This document shows positions 61,485-64,000 of a DNA stretch of 64,000 nucleotides, one piece after another (positions within the stretch are counted from its first letter, which is position 1; each line of letters begins with the position of its first letter). The position numbers and the translations under genes were made by a program. The notes under the pieces are model-generated. The model was not told the origin of the DNA. It worked only from the letters and a program-made list of their open reading frames with translations, and did no database searches. Where the stretch lies: the NCBI RefSeq assembly GCF_023008405.1, contig NZ_CP095376.1, positions 9,652,501 through 9,716,500 of the forward strand, in the 5' to 3' direction. The stretch comes from Amycolatopsis sp. FBCC-B4732. GTDB taxonomy: Bacteria > Actinomycetota > Actinomycetes > Mycobacteriales > Pseudonocardiaceae.

Positions 61485-61509
61485 AGGCCACCGCGCGGTT
61501 CCACCCGCA

Positions 61510-62015
61510 GGGCGAGTTCGCCGGGCCTCGCTTGTCCCGCAGGCCCGGCTCGTGAGTGGTGGGCCGGTCCGAACCGGCTCACCACCCACGCCCGCCCACC
61601 CCGCCGCACTCATCGCCCCGGTGGTGACCGTGCCGCACCCACCTCGCTCACGCCGCCCGGCGAAGCGGCCTGCGCCGCGGCCGATTTGGCCGGCGCCTGC
61701 TCGACCCGCCGGTCCGGCAGACGGCTCGTGGGTGGTGAGCCGAGTCCGAACCCGACCCGCCACCCAGCCCCGCCGCACCCATCACCTCGGCGGTGACTGT
61801 GCCGCGCTCACGGCGCCCGGCGAAGCGGCCTGCGCCGCGGCCGAGCGGCCGTCCGCGGGGCGAGTTGGCCGGGCCTGCTTGTCCCGCCGGTCCGGCAGAC
61901 GGCTCGTGAGTGGTGAGCCGAGTCCGAACCCGACCCACCACCCAGCCCCGCCGCACCCATCACCCCGGCGGTGACCGTGGCGCGCTCACCTCGCTCACGC
62001 CGCCCGGCGAAGCGG
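61510..62015. repeat. Tandem array of ~177-bp units filling a convergent gap
   Basis: Landmark GGCTCGTGAGTGGTG (one copy GGCTCGTGGGTGGTG) occurs at 61547, 61723 and 61901, giving units of 176 and 178 bases plus partial units at both ends; the preceding partial begins near 61510 (GGGCGAGTT, CCGGGCCT). Each unit ends with TCACGCCGCCCGGCGAAGCG or a near copy; the last of these is the real 3' end of the minus-strand Rv3235-like gene (its final RRAA codons and TGA). Units also contain palindromic fragments such as GGTGGTGAGCCGAGTCCGAA. No convincing gene lies within. Confidence 0.88.
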
Positions 62016-62453
62016 CGTGCCCGGGTGCTGCGGCTTCAGCAACGCGAAGCGCACGCACCGCCACCCCGTCGGTGTCCGCGTGAACCGGGCCGCCAGAGCG
62101 AACGACCGGCCGTCCGCCTCGACCCGGGCGCACGCCTCGATCACGTCCGGGGCCGGGGTGCACGTGTGGATCGTCTGCGTCCGGTGGCGCGGCCGTGTCC
62201 TACTGGGACCGCTGAACCCCGCGTACACCTCCGGCGCCACCAGCGCGCGCACCTGCGTCGCCGGGCGGCGGCCGTCGTAGGCCTCCAGCAGCATGGTCAG
62301 CACGCGGCCCACCTCGCTCGCTTCGAGCTGCCGGGGCGCCGGGCACCGGGTGCCGCCGCGGCGGTGTTCCAGTGGTGTCACCGACGGCGGCGGGTCCGCC
62401 CTCCTGGCCGCTTCGCAGTGGATGAGCGTTCGCAGGCGGTGTTCCTCGATCAT
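61995..62453 (-). CDS. Rv3235-family protein
   Basis: A 152-residue protein of the actinobacterial Rv3235 family (unknown function), located near secA as in M. tuberculosis. It starts MIEEHRLRTLIHCEAARRAD; the conserved C-terminal domain contains LLEAYDGRRPATQVRALVAP, a strand with HTCTPAPDVIEACARVEADG, and the ending GWRCVRFALLKP. ATG 62453 follows AGGAGGGGA. The last codons (LRRAA-stop) are part of the tandem unit that is copied downstream. The protein is probably involved in an actinobacterial housekeeping process but nothing in the sequence reveals it. Confidence 0.82.
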   Translation of the reverse strand: MIEEHRLRTLIHCEAARRADPPPSVTPLEHRRGGTRCPAPRQLEASEVGRVLTMLLEAYDGRRPATQVRALVAPEVYAGFSGPSRTRPRHRTQTIHTCTPAPDVIEACARVEADGRSFALAARFTRTPTGWRCVRFALLKPQHPGTPLRRAA

Positions 62454-62589
62454 TTCGTCCCCTCCTGGACTCGGCATTTCCCCACCTCCGCCGCTTAGAG
62501 GCGGGAACGGGCCGGAAAGGCGACGGGAATCGCACAATCCGGGCGAGATCCGCCGAAGCGGAGGAATCCTCGGCAGTGTTGCGCTATGC

Positions 62590-62618
62590 GAGACAGCGGG
62601 TTGCCGCCCGGCTATGGT
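62590..62618 (+). promoter_or_regulatory. Promoter of mini-HAD gene
   Basis: GAGACA (62590-62595) and TATGGT (62613-62618) with a 17-base spacer. Seven bases after the -10 is GTG 62626, so the transcript is probably leaderless. Confidence 0.5.
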
Positions 62619-62625
62619 GTGCCGG

Positions 62626-63015
62626 GTGCTGAAAGGGCTATTGGTCGATTTCGCCGGAGTTCTCACCGACCCCGATGCCGGCCGGTTCTACGACTACCTG
62701 GCGGCCGCGCGCGAGCGAGGCGTCCGCACCGCGCTCCTGTCGAACGCCCCCGGGGCGTCGGCCGAGGTCAAGAACACGATGTTCGACTACTTCGACGCCC
62801 TGGTGTTTTCCGGCGAGGTCGGGGTGGCCAAGCCGGACCCGGCGGTCTACCTGATCGCGGCGGACCGCCTCGGCCTGTCCGCCGTGCGCTGCGCGTTCGT
62901 CGACGACTCCGCGACGAACATCCGCGGCGCCGTGCAGGCGGGCATGGTCGGCGTGCACCACCGGTCGGTCGAAGAGACGCTCTCCGAACTGAACGTGTTG
63001 TTCCCGGACGGCTGA
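62626..63015 (+). CDS. Short HAD-superfamily hydrolase
   Basis: A 129-residue HAD protein, well below the usual 200 or more because the cap domain is almost absent. Motif I is LLVDFAGVLTD, with Ala where the second Asp or Gly usually lies; motif II LLSNAP; motif III lysine in VAKPDPAVY; motif IV CAFVDDSATNI. GTG 62626 is placed by the leaderless promoter geometry; ATG 62614 would add four residues. The nucleophilic Asp is present so phosphatase activity is possible, on an open substrate site. Convergent with the RNA methyltransferase gene, four bases apart. Confidence 0.85.
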   Translation: MLKGLLVDFAGVLTDPDAGRFYDYLAAARERGVRTALLSNAPGASAEVKNTMFDYFDALVFSGEVGVAKPDPAVYLIAADRLGLSAVRCAFVDDSATNIRGAVQAGMVGVHHRSVEETLSELNVLFPDG

Positions 63016-63019
63016 GTAG

Positions 63020-63781
63020 TCAGCGGGTGCGGCGCACCAATTCGAATGACAAGACCGCCGCGGCGGCCGAGACGTTCAGCGACTCGACGTCACCGGGCAT
63101 GGGAATCGACACCCATTCCGTGACGAGCTCGCCGACTTCTCCGCCGACACCGGCCGTCTCGCCGCCGAGGACGAACGCCGCGCGCTGCGGCAGGTCGACG
63201 TCGAACACCGTGGTGCGCGCCGAAGCGCCGAGTGCGTAGAGCGCGTAGCCGGCTTCGGTGAGCAGCTCGGCCGCTTCGCGCGCGGAGCCGCAGCGCAGCA
63301 CCGGGGCGCGGAACGCGACCCCGGCCGAAGCCTTGACCACCAGCGGGTCCAGCGCGGCGACGCCGCGGCGCGGCACGATCACGCCCTCGAGCCCGGCGGC
63401 GGTCGCCGTCCGCAGGATCATGCCGACGTTCGCCGGGGTGGTGATGCCGTCCAGCAGCAGCACCCGCGACGGCGGCCGCCGGTCGGCCAGCGCCGCGGAA
63501 AGCGCACGCATCCGCGGCGCGACGACGTCGGCGAGCACGCCCTGGTCCTGCTTGCCGTTGCCGGCGAGCACCTTGACCCGGTGCGCGCTGGCGCGCTGCA
63601 CCGGCACGCCGGCGTCCTTCGCGGCGCGCTGGATCTCGGCCGCGCCCGGACCGCGGGCGGTGTCGGCGAGGATCACCTTGTCCACCCGCAGGCCGTCGTC
63701 CGCCAGCGCTTCGAGCACCGGCTTGCGGCCGTACACGGTCAGGAAGCGGTCCTTCGGCGAGATCGTCGACTCATCACCCAC
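63020..63781 (-). CDS. TrmH/SpoU-family RNA 2'-O-methyltransferase
   Basis: A 253-residue SPOUT methyltransferase modifying a ribose 2'-OH in rRNA or tRNA with SAM. The N-terminal L30e-like RNA-binding domain (FLTVYGRKPVLEALADDGLR) precedes the knotted catalytic domain: motif 1 NVGMILRTATAAGL, motif 2 AFVLGGETAGV, motif 3 SIPMPGDVESLNVSAAAAV. GTG 63781 is preferred; the ATG at 63817 would overlap the divergent acyltransferase start and leave no promoter space. The YGRKPVLEAL opening resembles RlmB-type enzymes; exact RNA target unknown. Confidence 0.9.
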   Translation of the reverse strand: MGDESTISPKDRFLTVYGRKPVLEALADDGLRVDKVILADTARGPGAAEIQRAAKDAGVPVQRASAHRVKVLAGNGKQDQGVLADVVAPRMRALSAALADRRPPSRVLLLDGITTPANVGMILRTATAAGLEGVIVPRRGVAALDPLVVKASAGVAFRAPVLRCGSAREAAELLTEAGYALYALGASARTTVFDVDLPQRAAFVLGGETAGVGGEVGELVTEWVSIPMPGDVESLNVSAAAAVLSFELVRRTR

Positions 63782-63815
63782 ACCCGGCAGTCTCGCATTG
63801 TGTAAGGATCGGCCC

Positions 63816-64000
63816 ATGCCCGACCGCCTTTCCGCGCTGGACGCCTCGTTCCTCTACGTCGAGGACCACGCGACGCCGATGCACGTCGGCGGGGTGGCGA
63901 TCTTCGAGCGGCCCCGGTCCGGGTTCGGCTACGCGCAGCTGCTCGACCTCATCGGCGCGCGGCTGGCGTACCTGCCGCGCTACCGGCAGCGCGTGGCCGA
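63816..64000 (+). CDS. Wax ester synthase/diacylglycerol acyltransferase (5' part)
   Basis: The first 61 residues of a WS/DGAT-family acyltransferase. The opening DRLSALDASFLYVEDHATPM followed by HVGGVAIFE is the characteristic N-terminus of this actinobacterial family, which makes triacylglycerol or wax esters from acyl-CoA. The catalytic HHxxxDG motif would lie beyond the window edge. ATG 63816 follows AAGGATCGG. Storage-lipid synthesis is the known family role. Confidence 0.85.
   Translation, partial: MPDRLSALDASFLYVEDHATPMHVGGVAIFERPRSGFGYAQLLDLIGARLAYLPRYRQRVA

Noticed and set aside
62575..62590. 16-base exact match AGTGTTGCGCTATGCG shared with the iclR promoter (50375-50390, opposite strand), as an IclR regulon site
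   Set aside because: In a 64-kb GC-rich window a single 16-base match can occur by chance, and the second copy lacks the extra GTTGCGC sites; kept only as a note.

Overview
The window is very GC-rich, densely coded and rich in GTG/TTG starts. It carries actinobacterial hallmarks: WhiB2, MtrAB-LpqB, MshB (mycothiol), long HPF, SecA1, an AfsR-type regulator and an LANTG-anchored surface protein. Gene order matches two conserved blocks of Mycobacterium tuberculosis: typA-lpqW-mshB-Rv1171, and whiB2-Rv3259-Rv3258c-manB-Rv3256c-manA-permease-sahH-tmk-mtrA-mtrB-lpqB-comF-hpf-secA1-Rv3235. The mix of these blocks with Streptomyces-like regulators suggests Pseudonocardiales, most likely an Amycolatopsis-like genome. 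That is inference; there is no rRNA in the window. I saw no tRNA, insertion sequence, prophage or CRISPR array.

Layout. 1-4.5 kb: an ABC ATPase and a secreted LolA/RseB-like protein diverge from a two-component system, followed by a NUDIX hydrolase. 4.5-8.2 kb: trpS behind a Trp-Trp leader peptide and attenuator, a YCII protein, a Cys-rich microprotein next to an IdeR/DtxR-type iron box, and typA. 8.5-17.8 kb: an LpqW-like lipoprotein and an oligopeptide transporter (lipoprotein, DppB, DppC, a second DppB, and a fused DppD-DppF ATPase on the other strand). 17.9-20.8 kb: mshB, two small downstream genes and an M50 protease. 21-31 kb: whiB2, a giant membrane glycosyltransferase, and mannose/GDP-mannose precursor genes. 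31.6-40.6 kb: an AfsR-like regulator, a cation-efflux protein, an amino-acid permease, a sortase substrate and a membrane protein with a degenerate hydrolase domain. 40.6-50.4 kb: sahH, then accessory genes (VapBC-like pair with a coupled VOC protein, XRE regulator with a secreted papain-like protein and its anchored partner), tmk, an amine oxidase, a DUF1579 protein, and WYL and IclR regulators. 50.7-60.2 kb: the core mtrA-mtrB-lpqB-comF-hpf-secA1 string. 60.3-64 kb: P450, Rv3235-like protein, a mini-HAD protein, an RNA 2'-O-methyltransferase and the start of a wax ester synthase/DGAT.

Three signals stand out. The first is a textbook ribosome-mediated attenuator in front of trpS, whose leader peptide appears to be on a leaderless transcript. 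The second is the iron box beside a 50-residue Cys-rich protein. The third is a pattern: the only long gaps between convergent genes (25.15-25.79, 30.84-31.60 and 61.49-61.99 kb) are each occupied by a tandem repeat array. In two of the three, the repeat unit contains a copy of the 3' end of the neighbouring minus-strand gene.
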